A stretch of DNA of 36,612 bases from Opitutaceae bacterium. Lineage in GTDB: Bacteria; Verrucomicrobiota; Verrucomicrobiia; Opitutales; Opitutaceae. The stretch is from assembly GCA_025352845.1 (NCBI GenBank), contig JANXSC010000137.1, forward strand, positions 1 to 36,612, read 5' to 3'. Below are positions 1 through 8,685 of the stretch, piece by piece (the first letter of the stretch is position 1; each line of letters starts with the position of its first letter). The position numbers were made by a program, and so were the translations under genes. The notes beneath the pieces were generated by a model. The model saw only the letters and a program-made list of their open reading frames with translations, did no database searches and was not told the origin of the DNA.

Positions 1-2
1 AC

Positions 3-191
3 GGTAAAATTCCCACGCTCACCGTCGGCGGGCCAGACGATACCGGCCTCGGCCGCTGGATTCCCACCACGAGCGTCGACGAATACGCCGCCACGCTCGC
101 GAAATGGTTCGGCGTCAGCGCGACCGACATGTCCACCGTCCTCCCCAACATCGGCCGCTTCAAGACCCCCGACCTCGGCTTCATGGCCTGA
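3..191 (+). CDS. DUF1501 family protein, 3' end only
   Basis: The reading frame is open from the window edge and ends in TGA at 189-191. The 62 visible residues include GLGRWIPTTSVDEYAATLAKW and the terminal sequence TPDLGFMA. This matches the C-terminus of DUF1501 proteins, Tat-exported proteins distantly related to sulfatases and common in Verrucomicrobiota and Planctomycetota. The start lies outside the window, so the signal peptide and any active-site residues cannot be checked. The gene is read in the same direction as the small anchored protein downstream. It appears to be chromosomal background to the left of the metal island. Confidence 0.8.
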   Translation, partial: GKIPTLTVGGPDDTGLGRWIPTTSVDEYAATLAKWFGVSATDMSTVLPNIGRFKTPDLGFMA

Positions 192-260
192 CGGAGCGGC
201 GGTTTCCCAACCGCCGAAAATTCTCCGCCTCGCAAACCGCGCGCGTCTTTTCCCCACGCC

Positions 261-773
261 ATGAAACGCGCCCTCCTCGCCCTCAGCGCGATTGCCCTCG
301 TCGCCTTCCTCGCGTGGCAATTCCTGCGCTCGCCGGATCCGCAGCCTGCTTCCGACGCCACCGCCACGCCCCAATCGAAAATCGAGAATCCAAAATCGAA
401 AATCCCGCCGTCGGCCACCGCGCCCACCGAACTCTCCGATCTCGCCCAGGATCTCAACTCGCCCGCCACCGACATCCGCGCCGATCTCCGCCTCGTTTCC
501 GGCATTATCGAAACCTTCCGCACGAATTTTCTCCAGAGCGGCAACCCCGTCGGCACCAACGCCGAAATCACCGCCGCGCTCACGGGAAAAAACAAATTCG
601 CCAGCGCGTTTCTCCCGCCCAAGCACCCCGCGATCAACCGCGCCGGCGAACTCTGCGACCGCTGGGGCACGCCGTTTTTTTTCCACGCCGAGAGCGCCAC
701 CAAGATGGAAATCCGCAGCGCCGGCCCGGATAAAAAAATGTGGACCGACGACGACGTGGTGCTGAGCCCATAA
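261..773 (+). CDS. Small membrane-anchored protein of unknown function
   Basis: This 170-residue protein starts with MKRALLALSAIALVAFLAW, an N-terminal membrane anchor or uncleaved signal. A low-complexity linker (SKIENPKSKI) follows at about residues 39-48. The rest is soluble and ends in a GPDKKMWTDDDVV stretch. GPD-x(n)-DD endings resemble the Asp-rich C-terminal loop of pseudopilin-like proteins, but no N-terminal methylation motif is visible, so this is weak. The linker is encoded by a dispersed DNA repeat (see the separate entry). It lies 69 bp after the DUF1501 gene and may be co-transcribed with it. I do not recognise a function. Confidence 0.75.
   Translation: MKRALLALSAIALVAFLAWQFLRSPDPQPASDATATPQSKIENPKSKIPPSATAPTELSDLAQDLNSPATDIRADLRLVSGIIETFRTNFLQSGNPVGTNAEITAALTGKNKFASAFLPPKHPAINRAGELCDRWGTPFFFHAESATKMEIRSAGPDKKMWTDDDVVLSP
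372..408 (+). repeat. AAAATCGAGAATCC-type dispersed repeat inside a gene
   Basis: The stretch contains aatcgaaaatcgagaatcc followed by aaaatcgaaaatc. It encodes SKIENPKSKI in the anchored protein. From memory, this AT-rich sequence type recurs in many Verrucomicrobiota, Planctomycetota and cyanobacterial genomes. Here it stands out against the GC-rich surroundings and stays in frame as a linker after the membrane anchor. Confidence 0.5.
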
Positions 774-872
774 TTTCCCGAAACACATGGCGGGACGAAA
801 GGAAGCCTTTCACCGTCTTTTCCGGAATATCCGTTTGCGCCGCACTCTCTCACCGCTACCGTCCATTTCGTC

Positions 873-1238
873 ATGCTTCACCGCTTCTCAGCTCTACTCC
901 TCGCGATTGCCTGCGCATGCGCGCCGGTGATGGGGATGTTTGCCGCCGAAGAAGCCCCTGACTGCTGCTGCGGCGCGAAGTGCCCCTGTCCGCCCATGGA
1001 TCGCGGCGCGACGCCCAGCGTCGTGGTCACTTCCGCTCCGGTTGCCACCGCCTCTCTTGGGCAGCGCGCGGTCGCGCGCAAACCTTCCGCCCGGTCAGCG
1101 CGCGCGGCCTTCGCCCCTTTCATTTCCCCTTCGGAAAATTTGCCCGCGCCCGCCGCCGTCCGTCGTTCCGCGACCGATCGCGCCGCGCCCGCTGCCAGTG
1201 TCGCGCTGTTTCAGGCGCACTGCAGCCTGCTGCTCTAA
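873..1238 (+). CDS. Exported Cys-rich small protein, probably metal-binding
   Basis: The 121-residue product begins MLHRFSALLLAIACACAPVMG, a Sec-type signal with a possible lipobox-like cysteine. A compact cluster DCCCGAKCPCPP follows at about residues 30-41, with five Cys in nine residues, which is a good soft-metal site. The rest is low-complexity Ala/Pro/Arg and ends FQAHCSLLL. It is the first gene of the metal island, about 180 bp before the CCxxC protein and in the same direction. I recognise no named family. A copper or silver buffering role is inferred from the Cys cluster and the neighbours. Several overlapping ORFs here are GC-rich shadows; this one was chosen for its signal peptide. 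Confidence 0.65.
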   Translation: MLHRFSALLLAIACACAPVMGMFAAEEAPDCCCGAKCPCPPMDRGATPSVVVTSAPVATASLGQRAVARKPSARSARAAFAPFISPSENLPAPAAVRRSATDRAAPAASVALFQAHCSLLL

Positions 1239-1273
1239 GCGCCGCAGAGGCGCAGTGTGCCCGTAGCCCGGCG

Positions 1274-1287
1274 TCCCTCGCGAGGGA
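1274..1287. repeat. Perfect 14-bp palindrome between two island genes
   Basis: The sequence TCCCTCGCGAGGGA is its own reverse complement. It lies 35 bp after the Cys-rich protein and about 130 bp before the CCxxC protein. It could be a dimeric regulator site, part of a REP-like element or a weak hairpin. No T-tract follows, so a classical terminator is unlikely. Confidence 0.4.
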
Positions 1288-1419
1288 TGTCTTTGCCCGC
1301 GACCGTTTTCACAGCGCGGTGCGTTTGGCAACCGCCATCACCTCCTCCCGTTTCCCATCCTCTTCTTTTCTCCGTTTCTCTTTCTCTCCGTCTTCCGCGC
1401 TTCCTTAAATTTTCCCGCC

Positions 1420-1737
1420 ATGAAAAAACACCTAATCCTCACCGCCGCCCTCCTCGGCGTTTCCATCGCCGGCTTCGCCGCCGACTCCAAAGCCACGGCC
1501 AAGGCCGACACCTACCCGCTCACCACCTGCGTCGTCTCCGACGAAAAGCTCGGCGGCCACGGCGACTACATCACCTACACCCACAAGGAGGCCGGCAAAC
1601 CCGACCGCGCCATCCGCCTCTGCTGCGACGGCTGCATCGACGACTTCAAGAAGGAGCCCGCGAAATTCCTCGCGAAGCTCGACGCCGCGGCCAAGGCCAC
1701 CGCGCCCGGCAAGAAACCCGCGAAGTCCGCCAACTGA
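1420..1737 (+). CDS. Exported CCxxC protein (YHS/TRASH-like), copy 1
   Basis: This 105-residue protein has a Sec signal (MKKHLILTAALLGVSIAGFAAD). The mature part has TYPLTTCVVSDEKLGG, then RLCCDGCIDDFKKEPAKFL. A Cys after YPL.., then CCxxC, then an F-K-x-x-P-x-K-F helix resembles the small YHS/TRASH metal-binding fold. Heavy-metal binding in the periplasm is therefore likely, though no substrate can be read from sequence. The C-terminus is Lys/Ala-rich. A clear paralogue sits at 11239-11649. The gene is followed 53 bp later by the DUF3347 gene and then cusCBA, all on the same strand. Confidence 0.8.
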   Translation: MKKHLILTAALLGVSIAGFAADSKATAKADTYPLTTCVVSDEKLGGHGDYITYTHKEAGKPDRAIRLCCDGCIDDFKKEPAKFLAKLDAAAKATAPGKKPAKSAN

Positions 1738-1790
1738 ATCGCGCCCTCAACTCCCCCTTTCCGCCACCAAAACCATCCATCAATCCATCC

Positions 1791-2225
1791 ATGATTCGTT
1801 CATCCCGCCTCGTTCTCGTCCTCGGTTTCATTCTCGGCGCCGTCCCTCTCTCGGTGGCCGATTCCATGTCCATGAAAGGCGAAGTCCTCGCTTCCTACCT
1901 CAAAGTATCCGCGGCCTTGGCCGCCGACGATCTCGCGGCCGCGAAGACCGCGGCCGCGGCGGTCGCCGGACATGCCGGCATGGGCGACAAAAACATCGCG
2001 GCCAAGGCCGAAGCCGTGGCCAAAGCCGCAAAGATCGAAACCGCGCGCGAGAATTTCAAGGCGTTGAGCGCCGCCGTCGAGCCGCTCGCCGCCGGCGAAA
2101 AAAACTACGTCGTCATGCATTGCCCGATGGCCGGCGCCGATTGGGTTCAGGCGTCCCCGAAGGTGCAGAATCCGTATTTCGGCAAGGCCATGCTCACGTG
2201 CGGCGCGCCGAAGAAATCCAAATAA
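1791..2225 (+). CDS. DUF3347 domain exported protein
   Basis: The ORF track extends this frame back to 1257, but that part overlaps the CCxxC gene. The ATG at 1791 gives a clean signal peptide (MIRSSRLVLVLGFILGAVPLSVAD), so I use it. The 144-residue product has a helical domain (SYLKVSAALAADDLAAAKTA) and the closing motifs VMHCPMAGADWVQ and NPYFGKAMLTCG. These are the Cys/Met/His landmarks of DUF3347, a domain found alone or at the C-terminus of CusB-like adaptors. A periplasmic Cu(I)/Ag(I) binding or chaperone role for the Cus pump next door is inferred. It ends 45 bp before cusC. Confidence 0.85.
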   Translation: MIRSSRLVLVLGFILGAVPLSVADSMSMKGEVLASYLKVSAALAADDLAAAKTAAAAVAGHAGMGDKNIAAKAEAVAKAAKIETARENFKALSAAVEPLAAGEKNYVVMHCPMAGADWVQASPKVQNPYFGKAMLTCGAPKKSK

Positions 2226-2270
2226 AGCGGACGGCACACTGTTTCGACTCCAGCGCACCACGCGCCCACC

Positions 2271-3620
2271 ATGCTCGCACGCATCGCGGCAATCTTCCTC
2301 GTTTCAGTTTTCCCCGTCGGCATTGCGAAGGCGGAAGCCGCCTCACCTTCGCCTGCATCGATCGAGCTGACGCCGGATCAGGTGGACACGCTGCTCGCTG
2401 AGGCGCAGGGCCGCAATCCGGCCATCGCGGCGGCGCGGGCGCGGGCGGATGCAGCGGCCTCGGGTGTCGATGCCGCCCGCACGTGGGAAGACCCGAGGTT
2501 TTCGGTTGGCCTGTCGATACCCACGGCGCGCGGCTTCAAATCGTCTGAAGAGGGCAATCTCCTCTACGGCGTGGAGCAAAAGCTGCCGATCTTCGACCGG
2601 CCAAAACTGGCGCGCGCCGCGGCGGCGGCCGACGCCGCGAGGGAAAAACTCGCCGTCGCTTCCGCGGTGGCGAAGCTGCGCCGCGATTTGTCGCTCGGCC
2701 TCGTCGAGCTGGCGCTGGCCGGCCGCACCGTCGAGCTGACGGAGCTGAACCTCGGCTGGCTGGACGCGACGCTGTCCGCCGTCGATCACCGTTATCGCGT
2801 TGGAAAATCATCGCAGGTCGAGTGGCTGAAAATCCAGACCGAGCGGGCGAAGACGCTGGACCGGATTAAGACGCTGAAACTCGGACGCGAGCACCGGCAG
2901 GTCGAGGTGAACCGGCTCCTCAATCGCGATCTGCACGCGCCGTGGCCCGCCGTCACACTGCCGCCAGTGCAGCTCCCCGTGGCCTACGACGACCACCTGC
3001 TCAACGCGGCCGCGCTCGCCGAGCCCCGGCTAAACGTGATGCGGCAGGAAACGGCGCAGGCCGAGGCGATGGCGCGCGTTACCCGTCAGCAGCGAAAACC
3101 GGAGATCGGGATCGGGCTGCAGGGCCGCACCTACACGGGCGACGCCGGTTTTCGCGAAGGCATGGTAACGGTCAATTTCACGCTCCCGTGGCTCAACGCG
3201 AAGCGTTACGACAGCGACTACGCCCGCGACCGCGCCAAGGTGCGCGCCAGCGAACACGACGCCGCCGACTACGCGCTCATGGTGCGCGAGGAGCTGCACC
3301 ACCTGATTGTCGAACTCGATGCGGCCCGCCGCCAGGCCCTTCTCTACCGCGACGAACTCATCCCGCTGGCGGAGCAGACGCTCTCCAGCGCGGGCGCCGC
3401 GTGGCAAAATAATCTCGGCCTGTTCCAAGACGTGCTCGATGCGCACCGGATGCTGGTCGATCACCGCCTGATGCTCGCGCAGGCGCTCGCCGCGCAGTCG
3501 CGCCAGATCGCCGAACTCACGCTGCGCGTCGGCGCGAAGGATCTCGCGGCCTTTTCCCGTCCCGTCTCCCCGGGCGATCAACCGATGGTCATGCCACGAG
3601 CAAGGCCCGAATCCAAATGA
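2271..3620 (+). CDS. cusC: TolC-family outer-membrane efflux protein (CusC/CzcC-like)
   Basis: This 449-residue protein starts MLARIAAIFLVSVFPVGIAKAEA, a Sec signal without an evident lipobox. It has the two repeated TolC helical-hairpin/strand units. The first runs about residues 35-225 (LLAEAQGRNPAIAAARARAD, GVEQKLPIFDRPK). The second runs about 240-430 (VNFTLPWLNAKRYDSDYARD, NNLGLFQDVLDAHRMLVD). It forms the outer-membrane exit duct of a tripartite RND pump. The stop overlaps the start of the adaptor gene (ATGA at 3617-3620), so translation is probably coupled. Family membership is firm. The symbol is inferred from the adjacent cusBA genes. Confidence 0.88.
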   Translation: MLARIAAIFLVSVFPVGIAKAEAASPSPASIELTPDQVDTLLAEAQGRNPAIAAARARADAAASGVDAARTWEDPRFSVGLSIPTARGFKSSEEGNLLYGVEQKLPIFDRPKLARAAAAADAAREKLAVASAVAKLRRDLSLGLVELALAGRTVELTELNLGWLDATLSAVDHRYRVGKSSQVEWLKIQTERAKTLDRIKTLKLGREHRQVEVNRLLNRDLHAPWPAVTLPPVQLPVAYDDHLLNAAALAEPRLNVMRQETAQAEAMARVTRQQRKPEIGIGLQGRTYTGDAGFREGMVTVNFTLPWLNAKRYDSDYARDRAKVRASEHDAADYALMVREELHHLIVELDAARRQALLYRDELIPLAEQTLSSAGAAWQNNLGLFQDVLDAHRMLVDHRLMLAQALAAQSRQIAELTLRVGAKDLAAFSRPVSPGDQPMVMPRARPESK

Positions 3621-4909
3621 ACTCGAAACCGCTTTCGTTTTTTTCCGCCGCGCTGGCTGCGGTCATCGCCATTCTCCCGTTTTCCGCGTGCAGCAAGGCC
3701 GGCAAGATGGCCGCTGCGCCCGACAACGTGGATTACTATACGTGCGCGATGCACCCGTCGGTGAAGACGCACGATCCAAAAGCAAAGTGCCCGATCTGTT
3801 CGATGGACCTGACATCCGTGATGAAGAAAGGCCACGACCATGCCGGCCAAACGACAGCGGGCATGTCGGCCGATGCGATGGCCGCGCCCGCCACGGCGGT
3901 CGATCAGCCCACCGAGTTCACGATCCCGCTCGATCGCCAGCAGCTCATCGGCGTCACCTACGCGAAGGTCGTCCGCCAGCCGCTTCGTTCCGTCATCCGC
4001 GCCGCCGGCATGGTGGCGGTGGACAAGAAACGCCACTGGGAATACGTCGCGCGCGTCGAGGGCTACGTGCATGAACTCAGGGTTTTCGCACCGGGCGAAG
4101 TCGTCGAAAAAGGTCAGGTGTTGATGGACCTCTACAGTCCCGACCTCGTCGCAACGCAGAATGAATTTCTCGATTTGCTGAAAATGCGCGACGCGGCCGA
4201 AACGGCAGGCTCGCCCGCGACCCGGGAAAACGCCGAGCGGCTGCTCGCCTCCGCGCGCCAGCGGCTCCGCCAGTGGAATGTCACCGACGCCCAGATCGCC
4301 ACGCTCATGCAGTCCGGCAAGGCGGCCGAATTCCTCCCGCTCACGTCGCCGTTTCGCGGGGTCGTCGAGGCCGTGCCCGTCGATCAGGGCCGGCGCGTGA
4401 TGCCCGGCGAGCATCTCGTCGATATCGCCGATCTCTCCGGCGTGTGGGTGTGGGCGGAGTTTTATCAGGAGGAGCTTCCGCTCCTCAAGGTGGGTATGAC
4501 CGTCTCGGTCTCTTCGTCCTCACTGCCCGGCGAGGTTTTCGCCGGCAAGATCGCGCTCCTCGATCCGTTCATCAACGAAGCCAAGCGCACGGGGCGCGTG
4601 CGCGTCGACCTCGAGAATCCCGATTTCAAGCTGCGGCCCTCCATGTATGTGGACGCCGAGCTGGTGCTGGATCGCGGCGAAGGGCTGCTCGTGCCCTTCG
4701 GCGCCGTGCTGCCCACCGGCCAGCGCAACATCGTCTTCGTGGACAAGGGCGGCGGCAAATTGGAACCGCGCTTTGTCGAACTCGCCGGCAAGTTCGGGGA
4801 TTTCTACGCGGTCGCCTCGGGCCTGAAGGAAGACGAGCGCGTCGTCAGCAGCGCCAATTTCCTCATCGACGCCGAGTCGAAGGTGCAGGGCGCGTTGAAG
4901 TCCTGGTAA
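3617..4909 (+). CDS. cusB: CusB-type RND periplasmic adaptor with heavy-metal-binding domain
   Basis: The 430-residue product has a lipoprotein-like signal ending ILPFSAC. A heavy-metal-binding domain follows at about residues 36-70 (YYTCAMHPSV, CPICSMDLTSV), typical of copper/silver CusB and P1B proteins. A Met/His linker (KKGHDHAGQTTAGMSADAM) leads to the adaptor core: barrel-sandwich hybrid (EYVARVEGYVHELRVFAPGE), alpha-hairpin (LASARQRLRQWNVTDAQIATL), beta-barrel and membrane-proximal domains ending VQGALKSW. The adaptor joins CusA to CusC and hands periplasmic Cu(I)/Ag(I) to the pump. It overlaps cusC by 4 bp and lies 10 bp before cusA. Confidence 0.93.
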   Translation: MNSKPLSFFSAALAAVIAILPFSACSKAGKMAAAPDNVDYYTCAMHPSVKTHDPKAKCPICSMDLTSVMKKGHDHAGQTTAGMSADAMAAPATAVDQPTEFTIPLDRQQLIGVTYAKVVRQPLRSVIRAAGMVAVDKKRHWEYVARVEGYVHELRVFAPGEVVEKGQVLMDLYSPDLVATQNEFLDLLKMRDAAETAGSPATRENAERLLASARQRLRQWNVTDAQIATLMQSGKAAEFLPLTSPFRGVVEAVPVDQGRRVMPGEHLVDIADLSGVWVWAEFYQEELPLLKVGMTVSVSSSSLPGEVFAGKIALLDPFINEAKRTGRVRVDLENPDFKLRPSMYVDAELVLDRGEGLLVPFGAVLPTGQRNIVFVDKGGGKLEPRFVELAGKFGDFYAVASGLKEDERVVSSANFLIDAESKVQGALKSW

Positions 4910-4919
4910 GCGTCGCGCC

Positions 4920-7900
4920 ATGCCTACGCCCGTCCCTCCGCCGCCAACGCTGATCGAACGGATCATCGCGGCCAGCGCCCGCAACCCGTTCCTCGTTTTC
5001 ATCTTCGTCCTCTTCGGCGTGGCGGGCGGCCTCTGGGCGCTGCAACGCACGCCGCTCGACGCCATCCCCGACCTGAGCGATGTGCAGGTGATCGTTTATA
5101 CGGATTGGGAGGGCCGCTCCCCGGACCTCGTCGAGGATCAAATCACCTATCCGATCACCACGCGGTTCATCGCCGCGCCGAAAGTGAAATTCGCGCGGGG
5201 CGAGTCGATGTTCGGAAAGTCCTTCGTTTACGTCATCTTCGAGGACGGCACCGATATTTATTGGGCGCGCTCCCGCGTCATCGAATACCTGAACTCTGTC
5301 CGCGGCTCCCTGCCCGAGGGCGTGAATCCCGTCATCGGCCCCGACGCCACCGGCGTCGGCTGGGTCTTCGAATACGCGCTCGTGGACGAGAGCGGAAAAA
5401 ACAATCTCGCCGACCTGCGCAGCTTTCAGGACTGGCATCTGCGTTACGCGCTTGAGTCCGTCAAGGGCGTCGCCGAGGTCGCGCCCGTCGGTGGGTTCGT
5501 GAAGCAATACCAGGTCGATCTCGATCCGAACAAGCTCGTCGCGCATGGCATCGCGCTTGGCGAGGTGATCGCGAAAATCCGCGCGTCGAACAACGACGTG
5601 GGCGGGAAAATTTTCGAGGTCGGATCGACCGAGTATTACGTCCGCGGCCGCGGCTACATCAAGTCCCTCGCCGACATCGAGAACATCCCGCTCAAGGTGG
5701 AAAAAGGCACGCCCGTTTACGTGAAGAACGTCGCCACGGTTCACCTCGGCCCCGATCTCCGCCGCGGTGTCGCCGAGCTCGACGGCAAGGGCGAGGTCGT
5801 CGGCGGCATCGTCGTGATGCGCTACGGCGAGAACGCGCTCACCGTCATCGACGGCATCAAGCGAAAGCTGAAGGAGATCGAGCCGTCGCTACCGCCGGGC
5901 GTGAAGATCGTGCCGACCTACGATCGCAGCGAGTTGATCAGGGCCTCCATCGCGACGCTCCGTGAAAAGCTGATCGAGGAGAGCATCGTCGTCGCGCTCG
6001 TCTGCCTTGTTTTTCTCTGGCACGTCCGCTCGGCACTCGTGGCCATCGTCACGCTGCCCATCGCCATCGTGCTCTCGTTTCTGCCGATGCACTGGCTCGG
6101 GCTCACCTCGAACATCATGTCGCTCGGCGGCATCGCGATCGCGATCGGCGCGATGGTCGATGCGGCGATCATCATGGTCGAAAACGCCCACAAATATCTG
6201 GAGCATTTCCGCGCGGAGCACGGCCGCGAGCCCACCGGCACCGAGCGCGTCGACGTCATCATTGCCGCCGCGCAGAGCGTGGGCCGCCCGCTGTTCTTCT
6301 CGCTCCTCGTCATCACGGTGAGCTTCATCCCGGTGTTTTCGCTCGCGGCGCAGGAGGGCCGGCTCTTCAAGCCGCTCGCGTTCACCAAGACGTTTGCGAT
6401 GTTCTTCGCCGCGCTGCTTGGCGTCACGCTTGTGCCCGTGCTGATGGTGCTGCTCGTCCGCGGCAAGATCACGCCCGAGATCAAGAACCCGCTCAACCGC
6501 TTTCTGATTTGGGCCTATAAGCCGTTCGCGGATTTTGTTTTGCGGTTTCGCTGGCTCACGATCGCCGCCGCGGTGGTGATTCTCGCGGCGACGATCTATC
6601 CGTTCCGCAAGCTCGGCAGCGAGTTCATGCCGCCACTCAACGAGGGCACAATTCTGTTCATGCCCACGGCCGTGCCGGGCATGGCGATCGGCGAGGCGAC
6701 CCGCATCCTGCAGCTCCAAGACCGGCTGCTGCGCGAGATTCCCGAGGTGGAGCGTGTGTTCGGCAAGGCCGGTCAGGCGGAAACTCCGACCGATCCGGCG
6801 CCGCTCTCGATGTTCGAGACCGTTGTGACGCTCAAGCCGCCCGGGCAATGGCGCAGCGGCATGACGTGGGAAAAGATCATCGCCGAGATGAACGTGAAGC
6901 TGAAGACCCCCGGCATGGCCAACATCTTCTGGATGCCGATTCAGACGCGCACGGAGATGCTCACGACCGGCTTTCGCTCCGTGCTCGGCGTCAAGGTTTT
7001 CGGCCCCGACCTAGGCGTGATTCAGGAGGTCGGCATCCAAATCGAAAAGGCGCTCGGCGATTTTCCGCAAACGCGCAGCGTGTTCGCCGAGCGCACCACC
7101 GGCGGCTATTTTTTGGATTTCGCCGTGAAGCGCGAGGCCGCTGCGCGCTTCGGCCTCACCGCGGGCGACGTGAACGAAATCGTCGAGACCGCCATCGGCG
7201 GCAAGACGATCGCCACCACCGTCGAGGGCCGCGAACGCTACCCGATCAGCGTGCGCTATGCGCGCGCCTACCGCGAGGATCTCGACGCGCTCAAGCGTGT
7301 GCTCGTGCCCACGCCGGGCGGCGCGCAGGTGCCGATCTCGGCGCTCGCGGATATTTCCTACCGCACCGGGCCGCCCTCGATTCGCAACGAAAACGGCCAG
7401 CTCGTCGGCTTCGTGTTCGTGGATGTCACGACGAATGACATCGACGGCTACGTGCAGGCCGCCGCGGCGCGCGTCCGCGATCGGGTGAAGTTTCCGCCCG
7501 GCTACTACATTCAATGGGCGGGACAGTTCGAGTATCTGAAGAGCGCGGAAAAACGCCTCGCCGTCGTGATCCCGTTCACGCTGCTCATTATTTTCGTGCT
7601 CATCTTCCTCAACACGAAATCGGTCGCGCGCACCGCGATCGTGCTGCTCGCCGTGCCGTTCTCGCTCGTGGGCGCGTTCTGGTTTCTCTACCTGCTCGAT
7701 TACAACATGAGCGTGGCCGTGTGGGTCGGGCTCATCGCGCTCGCGGGCCTCGATGCCGAGACGGGCGTCGTCATGCTGCTCTATCTCGATCACGCGTGGG
7801 ACAAATTCCAGGCCGCCGGCCGGCTGCGCACGCCCGCCGATCTGCACGACGCGATTATCGAGGGCGCCGTGCAGCGCATCCGCCCGAAAATCATGACGGT

Positions 7901-8573
7901 CTGCGCGATTCTCTTCGGCCTGCTGCCCATCATGTGGTCGCCAACGACGCAGGCCGGCGCCGACGTGATGAAACGCATCGCGGCCCCGATGATCGGCGGC
8001 GTCGTGACATCCGCCGTCCTCGAACTCCTGCTCTATCCGACGATCTACATGCTGTGGCGGCGACGCCATTTGCCCGAGCCGCGCGGGCCTGAGCATGTCG
8101 CCGCAGCCGCCGGCCCGGCGCGCCGCGGTTGGATTCCCGTCCTCGTGGTGGCCGTCGTCGCCGCGCTGGGCTCGGGCGGCTATTATTTTTGGAGACACTC
8201 GGAGGGCACCGAGCCAGCCGCAAACGCCGCCGGGCTCGGCAAGCTCTTCGCCACGCGCACCGCGAACGGGCTCACCGTGAATTTCTATCACCCGGAGGGC
8301 GCGCTGCGCCACGCGATGAACGACGTGCTGATCGAATTCCGCGACGCCGCGACCGACGCTCCGGCCGATGTCGGCACCGTAAAATTCGACCTCGATATGA
8401 ACATGCCCGGCATGGTCATGCACTCCGGCAGCACGGTCGCGCCGGCGGGGGAACCCGGTCGCTACCGCGCGAAAATCAAACCCGACATGGCGGGAGACTG
8501 GACCGCGCAACTCCACTACGACGGCCCGCGCGGCCCGGGCCAGGTGAGTTTCACCGTCAACGTGAAGCCCTGA
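4920..8573 (+). CDS. cusA: CusA-type Cu(I)/Ag(I) RND efflux pump with extra C-terminal YtkA/FixH-like domain
   Basis: At 1217 residues this is about 170 longer than usual CusA. The RND core has TM1 near residues 20-40, the HME-RND signature IAIGAMVDAAIIMVENAHK (the CusA/HME4 version, indicating monovalent Cu/Ag), the pore-domain FWMPIQTRTEMLTTGFRS segment and AGLDAETGVVMLLYLDH in the second half. After the core, an added helix (WIPVLVVAVVAALGSGGYYFW, about 1075-1095) leads to a periplasmic beta-sandwich of about 111 residues. This carries FDLDMNMPGMVMHSG and ends VSFTVNVKP, matching YtkA-like/FixH-like domains. The Met/His strand suggests copper binding. The core function is secure; the role of the tail is inferred. 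Confidence 0.93.
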   Translation: MPTPVPPPPTLIERIIAASARNPFLVFIFVLFGVAGGLWALQRTPLDAIPDLSDVQVIVYTDWEGRSPDLVEDQITYPITTRFIAAPKVKFARGESMFGKSFVYVIFEDGTDIYWARSRVIEYLNSVRGSLPEGVNPVIGPDATGVGWVFEYALVDESGKNNLADLRSFQDWHLRYALESVKGVAEVAPVGGFVKQYQVDLDPNKLVAHGIALGEVIAKIRASNNDVGGKIFEVGSTEYYVRGRGYIKSLADIENIPLKVEKGTPVYVKNVATVHLGPDLRRGVAELDGKGEVVGGIVVMRYGENALTVIDGIKRKLKEIEPSLPPGVKIVPTYDRSELIRASIATLREKLIEESIVVALVCLVFLWHVRSALVAIVTLPIAIVLSFLPMHWLGLTSNIMSLGGIAIAIGAMVDAAIIMVENAHKYLEHFRAEHGREPTGTERVDVIIAAAQSVGRPLFFSLLVITVSFIPVFSLAAQEGRLFKPLAFTKTFAMFFAALLGVTLVPVLMVLLVRGKITPEIKNPLNRFLIWAYKPFADFVLRFRWLTIAAAVVILAATIYPFRKLGSEFMPPLNEGTILFMPTAVPGMAIGEATRILQLQDRLLREIPEVERVFGKAGQAETPTDPAPLSMFETVVTLKPPGQWRSGMTWEKIIAEMNVKLKTPGMANIFWMPIQTRTEMLTTGFRSVLGVKVFGPDLGVIQEVGIQIEKALGDFPQTRSVFAERTTGGYFLDFAVKREAAARFGLTAGDVNEIVETAIGGKTIATTVEGRERYPISVRYARAYREDLDALKRVLVPTPGGAQVPISALADISYRTGPPSIRNENGQLVGFVFVDVTTNDIDGYVQAAAARVRDRVKFPPGYYIQWAGQFEYLKSAEKRLAVVIPFTLLIIFVLIFLNTKSVARTAIVLLAVPFSLVGAFWFLYLLDYNMSVAVWVGLIALAGLDAETGVVMLLYLDHAWDKFQAAGRLRTPADLHDAIIEGAVQRIRPKIMTVCAILFGLLPIMWSPTTQAGADVMKRIAAPMIGGVVTSAVLELLLYPTIYMLWRRRHLPEPRGPEHVAAAAGPARRGWIPVLVVAVVAALGSGGYYFWRHSEGTEPAANAAGLGKLFATRTANGLTVNFYHPEGALRHAMNDVLIEFRDAATDAPADVGTVKFDLDMNMPGMVMHSGSTVAPAGEPGRYRAKIKPDMAGDWTAQLHYDGPRGPGQVSFTVNVKP

Positions 8574-8583
8574 AGTTCTCGCT

Positions 8584-8685
8584 CTACTTTTGCACCAGCT
8601 TCACGATCCACACGACAAGAAGGACGACAAGCAGAAGTCCGACCGCACATCCAATCCACATCATGCCTGACATTCCGTCCATCAT
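8584..8685 (-). CDS. 33-residue Met-rich single-helix membrane peptide (copy A)
   Basis: The minus-strand ORF begins with ATGATG (8680-8685) and encodes MMDGMSGMMWIGCAVGLLLV then VLLVVWIVKLVQK. It has a short Met/Gly/Trp head, one strong transmembrane helix and a Lys tail. The ORF track shows it as the end of a longer ORF (8584-8922), but the upstream part overlaps the divergent membrane-protein gene. Two clearer relatives lie at 21907-22032 and 24931-25056, both starting MM..DG and ending VVLLVVxIxKLxxK. Copy A is the most diverged, which lowers confidence. It is convergent with cusA (11 bp apart) and divergent from the five-helix protein. No function is known to me; a metal-sensing or pump-accessory role is speculative. 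Confidence 0.55.
   Translation of the reverse strand: MMDGMSGMMWIGCAVGLLLVVLLVVWIVKLVQK

Noticed and set aside
1257-1790. N-terminal extension of the DUF3347 ORF
   Set aside because: It overlaps the CCxxC gene in another frame and reads as Arg/Pro/His-rich shadow; the ATG at 1791 has a clear signal peptide.
6848-8516. Long ORFs on both strands inside cusA (for example 7011-8516 minus, 501 aa)
   Set aside because: Arg/His/Glu-rich translations without domains, typical shadows in GC-rich DNA opposite a well-supported pump gene.
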